This document shows positions 47,130-58,379 of a stretch of 64,000 bases of DNA, piece after piece. Position 1 is the first letter of the stretch, and every line of letters begins with the position of its first letter. The notes below the pieces were generated by a model that worked only from the letters and a program-made list of their open reading frames with translations, was not told the DNA's origin and ran no database searches. This DNA comes from Whitmania pigra (taxonomy: Eukaryota > Annelida > Clitellata > Hirudinida > Haemopidae): contig JAJTWR010000042.1 of assembly GCA_021613335.1 (NCBI GenBank), forward strand, positions 62,001 to 126,000. Reading direction: 5' to 3'. Both the position numbers and the translations under genes were made by a program.

Positions 47130-47300
47130 TATGTGTTTGTATTTATCCGATATTTGTAGCTTCTAAGATTTTGTCATTGCCAGCAACAACAGCTGTAATC
47201 AAAAGAGGTTTCAGTGCGTATTCATTTATCCAAAATGATTAACGGAACCGACTCACCACAATCAGGACTGGAAAACTGGTTTTTATTTCCCAAAACTTAA
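47130..47300 (+). pseudogene. hAT transposase C-terminal scrap
   Basis: The plus strand encodes SKILSLPATTAVIKRGFSAY followed by SFIQND and a stop, close to the (S)LPATTA..ERGFSAYSFIQN signature of hAT dimerisation tails. No other part or terminal repeats found. Confidence 0.6.
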
Positions 47301-48944
47301 AGCTGTAAGCTTCTTCAGAAGGTAATCACAACTCTAAAGCAGAAGGATCAACACAGTGAATTTGGTGAAATGAACTCAGAACTTGATTCAAATTAGCCCT
47401 ATTGTTCTAGTTTTGTATTGTTTTTTACTTATGTTTCAATGAATCTGTTTATCTAATCATTTTTCAACAAATTTGAAAAAAAAACATAAAAACTCTTAAA
47501 AAAACACATTAAAAACTCGAACCAAAAAACATGTTGTGCGATTTTACACCCCCATCTGCGTGCTATAATCGTATGGGTTTTATGCTAGATTAAATTTACA
47601 TGAATTTATTTTCCCGCTCAATAAAAATAAAAAATTTAAATGATTGTATTTTTTGTAAAAGCTTTAGAATATATTTTTAATTTTTTAATAGTTTATAATT
47701 GGTTGGGCGTTAATGCATTGCATAAAGAACTTCCAATATATGCTTACAGAAGCATGTGGCAAAGCGGTCACGATAATCATTGCCTTCTACGGCTCTCGAA
47801 TTTGGGTCGTCAACTTGAATTTATCTGAAATTAATTGATGGCAACTATAAGAAACTTGTGGGATGTTGTACTAATTTATTTTTGTCATAATTATTCAACT
47901 ATTTGTTACTCGTAATTATATTTGATGTTAGAGATTTCACTTTGTGTGACTGTTTTTCAGCACTGGTTTCAGATAGATTTTAGTAGTCAAACATCGCATG
48001 CATGGACTTATTGTAGCAAATGCCTTCGATCTCTTAACGGTCCTCTTATAAAAGCTTTTTGAACACTTTTCAAAAGCATGGAACAAAATAGATACAATTT
48101 CGATAATAGTGTAAGTTATCAGTCTTCTGCAATCTTTATTAGAAAACAAAATGAAAGTTTTAGCCCATTCTCTTGGAGCTCATTATGAATATTCAGATTG
48201 GTAGCTGTAATAAATTACCACCACTGCTCTGGATTTTGCTGGTGATGAGTCGCTTGATTTTTTACATTGCCATAAGAGCATATCATGAAACCCATTGGAT
48301 GGCAAAAATTATATGAAGCTTTTAGCCATACTTTCATGTTACAGTTGATTCATTGTTTGGACCTCAACAATTCCATACCTTCACAGTGAAGCTGTGTCTC
48401 ATAGCATGGTACGTCTGCTTAACTTCATCATCTATTACAAGAATTGATCTCAAAATGTTTAAAAATGTCTCTTAAGATTTGTACACTTAAAATATGTGAT
48501 TTCCGTATTTAGAGAGTTATGGGATACAGAGACTCGCTAAGCGAAAACCTTTGCAGCATGGAATTGGCTAACGAGTTCGTTACCGTCCTTTGAAGTATTG
48601 CTTCACTTTTGTCTTACAAATTATCGTGCGTGAACAGTCTGCATTCCAAAGTAGGAAGTTGATGCAAATCTTAAAATAAAAATAGTCTCGAGGAAGAATT
48701 GAATACCGAAGCGACTCGTGACCAATTTTGATCAATTGCAGCGAGCTCATGAATTGTTAATCTTTGAAGTTTTAAAACAATTTATTAACAGACATAATGC
48801 ACATTCAAAAAATCATTCAAAAGACCAATAATAATTATTCTTCATCATCAGCTAAGCCTTCAAATCCGTGAAAAGTCGAACAGTCTTCATAAACACTTTA
48901 GGCTCTTGCAGGATCGCAGGCTAGTTCAAAGTACGGGTGGTCAT

Positions 48945-50332
48945 CAGGGTTTCTTTCAGGCATACCTTCGGGGGGGGGGGAAATCCCCCCCGGAGCTCAG
49001 CCATCGCCCCCCGAAAATAAAGATAAATTTTTAAAAAATTCTGACTAAAAGTGTATGTAAAAACTCATAAATCTAAGACAAAAAAGTTTAAAAAAATTTT
49101 CCTACCATCCGTAGCGATCTAAAGTCTTATTTGTTAACAGGTCTTTGGACTAAGATATTTAGTATCTGGTTTGTTTGAATGTATTGAAGTGAGATGGCTG
49201 TCCCACCACAGGATTGTGACTGCTGTCTTCAGAAGCTTAAAATCAATTTTGATAGCATGTGAGCATATTCACAAAGAAGGAGAAAATTTGGCCTCATTAG
49301 CTGGCGGAATATTGCTTGAGATTAGAAATGAAAGTTTTATAATCACCTGCCAAGTTATGAATGAAATTCTCAGTGCACTCTCTTTTCCCAGCAATGCTTT
49401 ACAAAAAAAAAGATTTAAGTTTGACTAAAGTCATCCCATTGATTACTTCAACAAAATTGCACTTTAATGATATTGTGAAGCAGTGCGAAGATACAGAGAG
49501 TCATTTACAAAAGAAGATTAAATGCAAAGTTGATGAGATAAAATTAGAAACACACCTGGTTGAAGATGAAAGTGCTAAAAGCGTATTAACAGGAATGAAG
49601 AGGTATTGTGAAACTGGCATCAAAGAAATTTAAGACAGATTTAATGACAAATCGATTGAGATTATGTTATTTGCAAGTCAATTTGAAACTTTTGAATCAA
49701 GGTCAAATATTCAAGACGAAGACATCATAACTTTTTGTAACAACTTTCCCATTCTAAATGCAGAGAATGTACTCGAGGATTTAAAATCTTTTAAATTTTT
49801 CATAAAATCTATGGTTGAAAGCAAAAAGTACAAAACAGATGAAAACCCATTGAACAAAATATTGGAAGCTGAGTTGGGATACTGTGAACCACAAAGGCTT
49901 TGTGAAATTCTTGTAATTCCAGTAACAACTGCTTCAGTAGAAAGATCATTCAATGCAATGAACAGGATTCTAAGCAAAGCAAGAAATAGAATGCTACCAG
50001 AAACTTTAACTCATTGTATAACCATAAGCATTGAAGGTCCCAAAGTTCCAACGGAAGATTTTCTTGATAGAATAGCAGATTTACATGCTCTCAAAAAACC
50101 TCGGCGTTTAAAATTTCTTTAAACATTTCAGTTATTAAACATATTTTAAATTTTAGTTTGTATAAATGATTTTCAATATGTTTTTACCTAAAATATAATT
50201 ATTGAACTAATAACAACTGAGGTTGTGCGTGATTTGATTTTAAACTTGTATTTGGCACGAAATACTGCCCCCCCCCCCCCCCCCGAACTCATGAAATGCC
50301 CCCCCGAACAATAATGCCTGAAAGAAACCCTG
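48945..50332 (+). mobile_element. hAT transposon with perfect 19-bp terminal inverted repeats
   Basis: Termini CAGGGTTTCTTTCAGGCAT and its exact inverse ATGCCTGAAAGAAACCCTG. Perfect 8-bp target duplication GTGGTCAT at 48937-48944 and 50333-50340. G- and C-homopolymer runs sit just inside each end. The interior carries a hAT transposase C-terminal half with one frameshift and one stop. Perfect ends and duplications suggest a recent insertion. Confidence 0.94.
49150..50122 (+). pseudogene. hAT transposase C-terminal half (ZMYM1-like), frameshifted
   Basis: The first piece (FECIEVRWLSHHRIVTAVFR) is typical of the RNase-H-fold region of ZMYM1/TTF-type hAT proteins. A frameshift near the A8 run at about 49405 and a stop near 49631 split the frame. 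The last 152 codons (49664-50122) end with VIPVTTASVERSFNAMNRIL, RNRMLPETLTHCITISIEGP, the hAT dimerisation domain. The N-terminal zinc fingers are missing. Confidence 0.85.
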
Positions 50333-50612
50333 GTGGTCATTTTACTCCTTTTCTTTAGACTTAATTCCAGCCTTTCTAAAGCCACTCAGAATTAAATCAG
50401 GCGACACTTTGTCTCATGCTAGTGCAACCCACGTGCATACCTCAAAATACAAGGCCTTCCTGTCTCGCCCAGATGGTGTGTGAGTGTGTGTGCCATTCTG
50501 CATCAATTCATCCCTCTCAGATCTGTCAATTTCTCAACGATTTCTAGTTGCAGTTTGGATGATTGCAATGTGACATCCGCTTAAGTTGAGCATCTTCTTA
50601 ACTGACTCCTCT

Positions 50613-50734
50613 GTGTTCCCGCATGACCTAACGGTTAAGGCGGCGCCTCTCACGATTGCAGCGCGGATTCAAACCCCGCTGCGGGAGCACCGTCCTAATC
50701 GTCTTGCTATGCAACGGACGTTAATAAAACATTA
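50613..50734 (+). mobile_element. tRNA-derived SINE with 16-bp target duplication
   Basis: The element begins GTGTTCCCGCATGACCTAAC. Acceptor halves GTTCCCG and CGGGAGC pair, the D-arm is GACCTAACGGTTAAGGC and the T-loop is TTCAAAC within GCGGA...CCCGC; the anticodon stem is degenerate. It ends GCAACGGACGTTAATAAAAC. Flanked by CTTAACTGACTCCTCT at 50597-50612 and 50735-50750; the other pogo copy (about 29985-30005) shows the empty site. Too decayed in the anticodon stem to be a working tRNA. Confidence 0.88.
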
Positions 50735-51519
50735 CTTAACTGACTCCTCTTTATGAGCAATCCATGATCAACCGTGAGTTCTTTGAAAAGAATCCCCGGT
50801 CTCGTTTGAGAACATTTCTGAATCCAGAGCTTCATGCTGAAAATTTTGCGCATTGTCTCTTGAAAATCAATATTGGTTTGACTTGGTGCCAGCCGCAGAG
50901 CATCCAAATATGACTGTGAAACATGTCCGTTCGCGACCACTTCTTGTTATTGCCACAGTTCTGGCGTCAGATGCTTCCACTGTTTTCCTAGCGGGAAAGT
51001 CGAAAGATAGCTCTTCCTTTGTTCCAAGACCTATAGCTTTAAATCAGACTCTAACTTTGACCATTTCGCATTTTGGCCACGGCATACACGTTTACTCAGG
51101 TTCAGTTTCTCAAGCAAGCATTCCTTCTTTCTCCATTCGCGAACCAACACCTCATTAACGTTGAACTCCCGACAGCTGCTCTGTTACCTTTGTCTTTTAC
51201 TCTAGAAACGACTTGGCAGCAATGTTTATCATTGTTGCGTTTATCAGCCACTTTCTTAACGACGTCGATATTTCAATCAAGAGCAATTCTATCTATATAT
51301 CACTGTATCTACCAAGCACCGGCCGCTCAGCCAACGGAAAATTTTTTGACAACTTTTATATTTTATTATTTTATATATTAGAAATTCAGTTTAATATTTG
51401 AATATATATAATTTTAATTTAAATGTTAAATTTTTTTAGCCAAAAGAAAAAAAATGCGTCTATTGGTGTTATAATCGTTTGCGTGTTAATTTCGTGACAA
51501 TACGGTACATCTGTTTTTA

Positions 51520-51930
51520 AATGGGACCCAGAAATTCTGTTTTAGCATTTTCTCATCGGTTATCTCGATCCTCGTGACTAATAGCCGACTTTGAAGTGGA
51601 ACTGCCAAATGCCCACTCTGCAGGTAGCATTTTCTCATCGTTTATGCCGCTTCTTTTATGTCACCGAACCCAATTTACTCACTCTTGTTGATCTTGTCTG
51701 AGGGGTAACACACTGTGGCTATTCTGTTTATTTTTTTCGTTCTAAAATTGTTTGGGGCTGCTGAGAGAAAACTAGACAATCATATCAATCGCTTGTAATG
51801 CAAAAAAAACCGCCGAAAACGTGCATGTACATTGTCATTTATTAACTCACGTTATGTTGATAAGGAAATTTCAAGCACATGTTAATATACAGCCTCCATA
51901 TTGATCCGGGTTTTTTTGACAAATCTCTGG
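51520..51930. mobile_element. Tigger internal fragment
   Basis: Contains the inverse of segments at 2100-2300 (for example CATTTTCTCATCGGTTAT, TGAGGGGTAACA). No transposase or ends recognisable. Confidence 0.5.
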
Positions 51931-51996
51931 CCAGCAACGTTTGCTTCAGTTTGATTGGGCATTAGCCCTACAATTACTGATAATTTTAATTTATAG

Positions 51997-52298
51997 GTGA
52001 AAATAATTTTTTTCGGCTTAAGAACAATACGAAATTCGTTGCTTTCCATATTTTGCCAGGTATTCTGAGTCAGCAGCTAAATCCACAACAATATAAAGCT
52101 GGAAATCACTTTTTTAATATTAACTGGACTTCGAAGTTTACGGAGACGATTCGCCAAGCTCATCCAGCACTAAATGTACCATTATTATTTACTCCAAATT
52201 CTTTAAACAATTTCCCGTTATATTTGATTGCAAATGACAATCCGTTACTTATTAATATAACAATCAAGTTTTACTTTAAATGTTTTCTTAAAACGTGA
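51997..52298 (+). CDS. Putative terminal exon, unrecognised protein
   Basis: A 302-nt frame after a good acceptor (TTTTAATTTATAG): it opens in mid-codon with ENNFFRLKNNTKFVAFHILP and closes with TGA at 52296-52298 (99 residues). The middle part NFFNINWTSKFTETIRQAHP-like sequence (GNHFFNINWTSKFTETIR) has a possible N-glycosylation site NWT. I do not recognise the family. No upstream exon found to the left, where transposons intervene. It could be the last exon of a gene whose 5' part lies beyond the pogo/hAT cluster, or a chance frame. Confidence 0.4.
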
Positions 52299-52521
52299 AG
52301 AACATTGTGAGATTATTTGCTCATTTATTGACGCTTTTATCGCTCAAAAATAGAAATAAGCGGTGTAATATTTAAAATCCGATTTATTTGTGACTTTGCC
52401 ATATCATTTAAATTAAACAATTACGTTTGATAAAGCAGATTTTTACTACTAAAGAACGTACAAATTTTGCATTTAGTTTCAGTTATCTGTTCTTCCGAAC
52501 TCAGCAGCTCGTGATTTTGCT

Positions 52522-52893
52522 TTACTTGTGGAAGAAGGTTCTGATTATCTGGACTAAGTCAGAAATTTCGAGATTTTTGCCTCTTTTATCATTGTAGAGG
52601 TAGCTTAAAAAAGGCACTTGGTTATCTTTGAATCTGTTATCGGAATGATGGAAGCTTAAATCAGGCGATTCATGATTTTCGTATCCTTCATCAGTATGAC
52701 GATCAGGCAATGCATGATGTCTCCCAAAGAAAGGATTGCTTAAAACAGGCTCTTCAGGTCTTTCTTTTAATTCTTCAGTTTGGATATCTTGGTAACTTGG
52801 TAACTTTTGCACATGGTAACTTTTATCAGTGAGACAATAACATTGAAACATAAACATCACCAACAGTATAATTAGTTCTTTTGTCAAATTCAT
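52522..52893 (-). CDS. Small secreted protein of unknown function
   Basis: 123 residues from ATG 52893 to TAA. The first 22 residues (MNLTKELIILLVMFMFQCYC) form a signal peptide. The mature part is acidic-basic mixed and rich in H, D, P and N (for example FGRHHALPDRHTDEGYENHE), has no cysteine, and contains a single dibasic KR in YNDKRGKNLE. It ends TFFHK. No domain recognised; a secreted polypeptide or precursor is the best description. Upstream, TTTTGCAG precedes the 5' UTR GATATAAATCAGTGAAA, so the gene probably has a 5' non-coding exon near 53042-53059 under a TATA box at 53083-53090. AATAAA on this strand lies near 52384. Confidence 0.7.
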   Translation of the reverse strand: MNLTKELIILLVMFMFQCYCLTDKSYHVQKLPSYQDIQTEELKERPEEPVLSNPFFGRHHALPDRHTDEGYENHESPDLSFHHSDNRFKDNQVPFLSYLYNDKRGKNLEISDLVQIIRTFFHK

Positions 52894-53082
52894 TTTCACT
52901 GATTTATATCCTGCAAAATGTCAAAGCGTAATAATGTTGAACAATAACGAAATTATTTCTGTTAATATTTGAATCGTCCTCCTGTCTTGAAAATTGTAGC
53001 TATATAAGAAATATACATATATACATCAAAATAAACACTACCTCAAGAAGGAGTTTTGTCAGTTTTCTGGGTTCAGTATGAA

Positions 53083-53090
53083 TTTATATA
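53083..53090 (-). promoter_or_regulatory. TATA box of the small secreted-protein gene
   Basis: The minus strand reads TATATAAA. About 30 bases downstream a short leader ends CTTGAG followed by the donor GTAGTG at 53041, and the next acceptor is just upstream of the ATG at 52893. Order and spacing fit a promoter, but no transcript data are available. Confidence 0.45.
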
Positions 53091-53099
53091 CCTGCAGCA

Positions 53100-54737
53100 T
53101 CTCTATTAGTTCGTGACTTTAGTGCAGTTAGTAGTCAGTTCAATATTTTTAATTTGATTTAAATTGTACTCATTTTTGTAACATAAAAAAGTCAAAAGAT
53201 CAATGAAAGCCATCAATCTTTACTTCCCAGTGCATTGTTTTATTACAACAGATAATAAAGCAAGCAAAAGGAATTTCATCAATGCTCGGACCTTTTGCCA
53301 AAACAACTGTGGAAAGCTATCAGGTTTTTTCCTGAAATAAAAAATCCAAGAGCCCCAATTCGTTTAGAAAAAGCTAACATTTTCAGATTTTTCTGCTATA
53401 TATGTTTGTCCCGAGCGTATGGTGACTCGTTCAATGAAACCGGACGAAATCATATTCAGCATATGTATAAGATGCCCTTAACGACCTTAAATTTTGCTGA
53501 GCAAATATTTGCGGGGCTTTGCTACAATTTTATTTTAATTTTTTTTAGAACCACCTCGACATAGCTCCCCGAAAACAGACCGAAACCGCAAGCCCCCCCA
53601 GCCCCCCTAGTTGTGCCACTAATGTAAGAAATACTAAGTAATGTCGAGTAATGTACATGATTATTTAGAGTTAATAATAAAGTGTTTTAGTGCCTTCTTA
53701 AAAGCGTAAAGGTTTGGAAGGTTGGTGATACTACGTGGAACTATCGAAAAGACGAGGCAACATGTGGTGATCAATTTATACATAAGTATGGCCAAATGGA
53801 AATTATTTATTTGATGGATTTTAAGTATGTTTAAATTAACAAATGCATAATCGTCGATTATTAATCGGTATGAGAATTATATAGCAAACAAAGAGCAACC
53901 CATAAGATTTTTTTCTGAAGATTAAATAAAGATTTAAAAAATCTGTCTTGGGTGGATGAATTCATTTGTAGAATATTAAGGTAAAATGTTATCAACTTTA
54001 GAGAACTGATTGAAGAAAATGGATTGTAATCTGTGCAAGTTGATTTCCCAGACATTTGATGCTTGAAGGCCTTTGGCAAACTGGAATCTCTGAGAGAATT
54101 TCAAAATACATTTCTTCGAATTGACTGGCGACAATTCTCATCATTGTATTTCACAATTTGTATTGTCTAGTTCTTATGTGACTGCTCATCAAATCGGTAA
54201 ATTTCTTCCCACAACTTCAGACACTTCAGTATCAACCCAACAACTGTTAATAAATACGTTTTTTGATAATTTTTTGTTATTGTTTAATCTTACAATTAAA
54301 TAATAAATATGAACATCTGCTAACTGCATGTCTAGATGTTTTTGTGCGATAACATAATTAATTGCGATTACATAATCTAAGAAACTTATGTAAGAGTCTC
54401 TATACTATTGCCCGCACGATTAACATTTAATTTCTTCTAGTAAAATAATCTCACATGTTCCGTTGACAAAATTTATGGACGACCTCTGGAGAAAAGTTTG
54501 CTAATATAAAATTCAAATTACAGAGTATTTCTTGTATTATTTTAAAATTTTTATTTTTAATTTACTGTAAAAATGTAACGTTTTAAAAGAAACAAGCAAA
54601 AACATCGTCATCTGGTTTCAGGGAAATTTCCAGAAAGTTTAAATGACATTTCTGCTCATGACTTTAAATGTTTTCATAAAATAATAATAATTCTATTGTT
54701 CAGAAAGTAAAAGTAATATAATATTTTCTCATTACAG
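53100..54737. other. Non-coding stretch with one repeat end
   Basis: AT-rich. 53275-53625 ends in AAGCCCCCCCAGCCCCCCT followed by AGTTGTGCCACTAA, a sequence style typical of a transposon end; the 89-residue frame there has no recognisable domain. The rest shows nothing I can support. Confidence 0.4.
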
Positions 54738-54766
54738 ATTTTATTGTGTTGTTTAAAAGTTAATCT

Positions 54767-54949
54767 ATGTCAAACAGTTACACAAATTGGCTGGTCAGAA
54801 TGAGAGAGGCGGAATCGGTATTCACAAGGTTTATTAAAAGACATATCGTGGCTGTTGTTTTAGTTGGCCCATTGATAGCCTTTAGCTTCGGGTTTTATAA
54901 AAAAATTTATGTGCCTTGGATAAACAAAAAAGCAGTGAAAGCACAATGA
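54767..54949 (+). CDS. Small single-pass membrane protein, 60 residues
   Basis: ATG 54767 to TGA 54949. It starts MSNSYTNWLVRMREAESVFT, has a basic stretch RFIKRH, one hydrophobic helix IVAVVLVGPLIAFSFGFY and a basic C-terminus KKIYVPWINKKAVKAQ. The layout (short, one helix, basic flanks) resembles small inner-mitochondrial-membrane subunits, but I cannot assign a family. An acceptor (TCATTACAG) 30 bases upstream suggests a 5' non-coding exon. Codons are used evenly and the frame is not part of a repeat that I can see. Confidence 0.6.
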   Translation: MSNSYTNWLVRMREAESVFTRFIKRHIVAVVLVGPLIAFSFGFYKKIYVPWINKKAVKAQ

Positions 54950-55860
54950 GAGAGTTCAGCACAATCACGGTGATCAAGTCAGGGGAAAAGTCTGAGAAGG
55001 AATTGATAAATTTGTTAACATTCTGATTGGATATGTTTAAAAATTTGTTTTTTTCAAATTTGAAAAAGTCAAACTGTGTTGCTATTAAAATGCAATTGTT
55101 GGTTGCCTCCTTACTATTTAATACTTGTTGTGGTTTGGTGTCATGTCCATGTCTGAGATTGATACATTCTGAAAGTCATTCTACTAATTGGCTGATCATC
55201 TAGATGACCTAGGTGGTTTGCAGTTCTGAACAGGGAAATATTGTGTTCAGTTATGATAGAGCAGTTTTTAAAGTTATTAATGTGTCTTATCATTGCCTCA
55301 ATAACAATAATTATTATTTTATAGCTTGGCATCATCTGATGAAGTACTGATGCTTGCTGAACATCGAATTTTCAATGGAACAATTGGGAAACCGTGTTAC
55401 TAATTATGTTTTAATTGTATTGTCAGAAATCAATGGTTACACTGATTTTCTTGCTGAGGTCAAGCATTGCTTTTTGCATACACTTTTAACTGTTCATATC
55501 AGGATCAAGGAAAAGGGACTGAGCACCGATGTTGTTTAGAGTTATTAAGCAATTGAGTTATTTTGACTATCTCATCCCAATTTATGTAATTTGTTATAAA
55601 CAAATTTTTGTGTGACTGAGATTATTAATCAGTGTTGGTGTGGCTGTTGATTATTACATTTTCTAAATTTTAAGTATATGCATACCTTTGCACACCTAAC
55701 AGACACATATGCTCAGATAATCGTGCTTCAAGGTAAAACCGTCCGAGCTGCACACAGCCTTAATGAGCTGAAAATAAGGAAGATAGCTCCATCCCAGCAA
55801 CAAAATTAGCTCTGCCTACAATTATTAAAACTAAATAAATATTTAATTAAAGGTTTACTG
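54950..55860. other. No feature seen
   Basis: AT-rich sequence. Short frames only; none with a domain that I recognise. Confidence 0.4.
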
Positions 55861-55867
55861 ATATGTC

Positions 55868-56375
55868 ATGAGGTCTCTACTAAATTTTTTTTTTCAGCAT
55901 TACAAACATGTCAACAAAAAGTTGCACACTAGATCTGGAGTCTCAGAGGTTGCTCTCCCAGATGGCACCCTAACACGAGATCCATTGGAAATTGCAAACA
56001 CTTTTAATAACTACTTCTCATCAGTTTTCACAAATGATGATGGCAACAACCCTGATATTTCATCAAGAACGTCTACGGAGATGCCAAATATAGAATTCAC
56101 GCTGGATAATGTTTTTGTTATCCTTCTTGGCCTCGAATCTTCACTCTCAGCAGGACCTGATGGTATCCCAAACTTATTTCTAAAAAATGTGCTTCATCAC
56201 TGGCCACTCCACTATCCCACATATTTGATGTAACCTTCAAGGATCATAAATTAACTTTGGAATGGAAAATTGTTCTGGTGACACCATTCACAAGAAAGGT
56301 CCCACCATATCTTCTGAAAACTATAGACCAATATCAATTACATCTACTTGCTGCAGAGCTGTGGAAAAATAAACA
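55868..56375 (+). pseudogene. Jockey/CR1-type RT fragment
   Basis: The plus strand reads YKHVNKKLHTRSGVSEVALP, DPLEIANTFNNYFSSVFTND and LSAGPDGIPNLFLKN, followed after a frameshift by [20 protein letters not shown]. This is the segment before and at the start of the RT domain, related to the 43884-45835 element (same NTFNxYFSSVF motif). Truncated at both ends. Confidence 0.75.
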
Positions 56376-56519
56376 AATTTGTTATGAAATACTTAGTATA
56401 AGTATAAATAATAAGTCTTATTATGCCACAACTTAACTGAGTGCAGCCAGCTTCGACTCGAAACGTAGACAAATCCTTGATAAAGAGCAACTAAAAGTAG
56501 TCCACAATGTTCATGCGGA

Positions 56520-58370
56520 CACAACACCTCTCCTCCAAGTTAAAGTCCCCGGTTGGACTTTTGTTTGAGGCATTCTGATCTTCTCGGAAGAGTCCTTCGA
56601 CCGTGGTCTCAAAATTTTCAGGCTCTGCAAATCCCACTCTCTTCCTTGGTCCTAGGAAGCTTGATTTTGTCCGATGGCCTGATCCAGTTATCTTGGTCTA
56701 TTTTGTACCTGGGATGAATCTGCTCCACATGTCTCTTCCATAACAGTACATGAGGAACTGATTTCACTAGCACGTGTCTTCTGCCCAGTTTCTTGAAAAT
56801 GGTGGCAGGAACCCACCTAGGCTGACGGTACATAGTACTTAATGTAGCAGGGTTGTCCCATCGAATACTTGGCTGAATTCTGTTGCCTTTTCTCCTCTTT
56901 GTAAACGGGGCATAGCGCATCTATTTTCGTTCTAATTTGTTGACCATGCAGTAGTTGGCTTGGTGACTGTCCAGTAGCCAATGGTGTCCTTCTATATTGC
57001 ATCAAAAACTCTTGCAATGCAAAGTAGTTAGGAAGTAGTTAATAACTACTCTTAAAAAAGTAGTTAAAAAATAGTAGTTAACTACTTTTAAAGTAGTTAT
57101 TAACTACAAATAGTTAACTACTTTTTAACTACTTTTAAAAAAATTTTTAAATAAAATGAAGAAAAATAATTTTTTTCCAAAAGCCCTACATCGTTAACAA
57201 TCACCACCTCTGCTGACAATGCAATGCGGCTCAGAAAAGTGAATATGATGATTTATATGACTATGTGGAAAGTGTACCAAACTCTTGTGATAATGTGTTA
57301 GCTGAACAGCTTAATGATTATTTATCAAACTCCGCAAGAAATGTACAAACTCTACTTAATTATCCAACTGTTTGTGCTGCATTCATCAAGCTTAATTCAA
57401 CATTACCAAGTTCAGTTCGGCAGCAGTTGAAAGACTTTTTAGTGTAGCAGGGCCGGTTTTATGTAACAGACGATGTAAATTATAGGATAATCATGTTGAC
57501 ATGATGATTTTTTGAAGAGATCGACTGAAACATCCACTGAATACTTCTGTTTTTGATCAATTTGGATAATAAAATTTTGTTGAAAATGTTACACTTGTGT
57601 AAATAAATATGCTAATAATTATGTCTTGTTCAATAGTCCAGAAAATTAATTTTATCAAATGTCGACGGAAAAGTAGTTAAAATAGTAGTTAAAAAGTAGT
57701 TAACTACTATGCAAGTAGTTAAGAAGTAGTTACTAACTACTTTTTTATAAATGTAGTTAACTAAAGCCCATCACTGGCAACATACACAATGACATTTTGG
57801 ACAGGGCCTTTTTGAAAGTTTGGATAAATCTCTCTGCTTTGCCCATTTGTAGCAGGATGATAAGGAGCATCTGTCAAGTGTTGAATTCCTCTCTCCTCAT
57901 GTAAGTTTGAAATTCATCTCTGGTGAAAGCACGAGCATTGTCTGTTACAATCGAAAGGGGATATCCAAAATGTGCAAAATCTGACAGCTGAAGCTGTAAT
58001 TGCTTTAATAGGATGGATGCACGGATATTTGGAAAAAGCATCCACTACCACCAACCAGTTTGTGCCAAGAAAGTTAATGGCATGGTCAAGGTGGATACGG
58101 CTCCATGGCCTATCTGGAACAGTCCAAGAAAGGTTTGGTTCCTTTGGAGGGCTGTTTTGTTGTTCTTGGCACATTCTTGGCAAAGCTTCTCAATGTCTTT
58201 GTCAATATTGAACCAATAGACTGCTGATCTTGCCAACTGCTTCATGCGCTGCATTCCAAAATGTCCTGAATATAGGAGGTGTAATGTCTCTTTTTTTGAG
58301 TTCTGTTGTTTTTGGTGTATTTCTGAAAACCAGTAATTGTGAAATGCAAGCGCTATGATTGTTCCCTATT
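56520..58370 (-). pseudogene. Ty3/Gypsy-type integrase relic, interrupted by a hAT-like insertion
   Basis: Minus strand: zinc-binding region (SAVYWFNIDKDIEKLCQECA), catalytic core start (PWSRIHLDHAINFLGTNWL, VVVDAFSKYP), then after the insertion FLMQYRRTPLATGQSPSQLL and the C-terminal domain RQPRWVPATIFKK...RRHVLVK...WKRHVEQIHP. This is the usual order for Gypsy integrases. Frameshifts are present, no LTR or other pol domain is visible. Confidence 0.8.
57015..57775 (+). mobile_element. hAT-like insertion in the Gypsy integrase
   Basis: Dense GTAGTTA/TAACTAC repeats at both ends, right terminus CCCATCACTG as in hAT elements. Inside, 57265-57447 encodes NDYLSNSARNVQTLLNYPTV followed by FIKLNSTLPSS, the hAT dimerisation region. 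The left terminus and target duplication are not clear. Confidence 0.62.
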
Positions 58371-58379
58371 ATGACGCAC

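Larger units (their letters stand above)
47534..51505 (-). mobile_element. pogo-type transposon, second copy, with nested hAT and SINE
   Basis: The sequence is the reverse complement of the 29096-31817 element (for example GCGTGCTATAATCGTATG at the left, TTCGTGACAATACGG at the right, followed by TA). The left terminal repeat is missing. Transposase remains are at about 50707-51200. A hAT (48945-50332) and a SINE (50613-50734) interrupt it. Confidence 0.75.

Noticed and set aside
50613..50690. Functional tRNA gene
   Set aside because: The anticodon stem does not pair and the unit has target duplications, so it is a SINE head.
55141..55335. 64-residue minus-strand frame
   Set aside because: Faint resemblance to the end of a retroelement ORF, but too short and without a definable motif to call.
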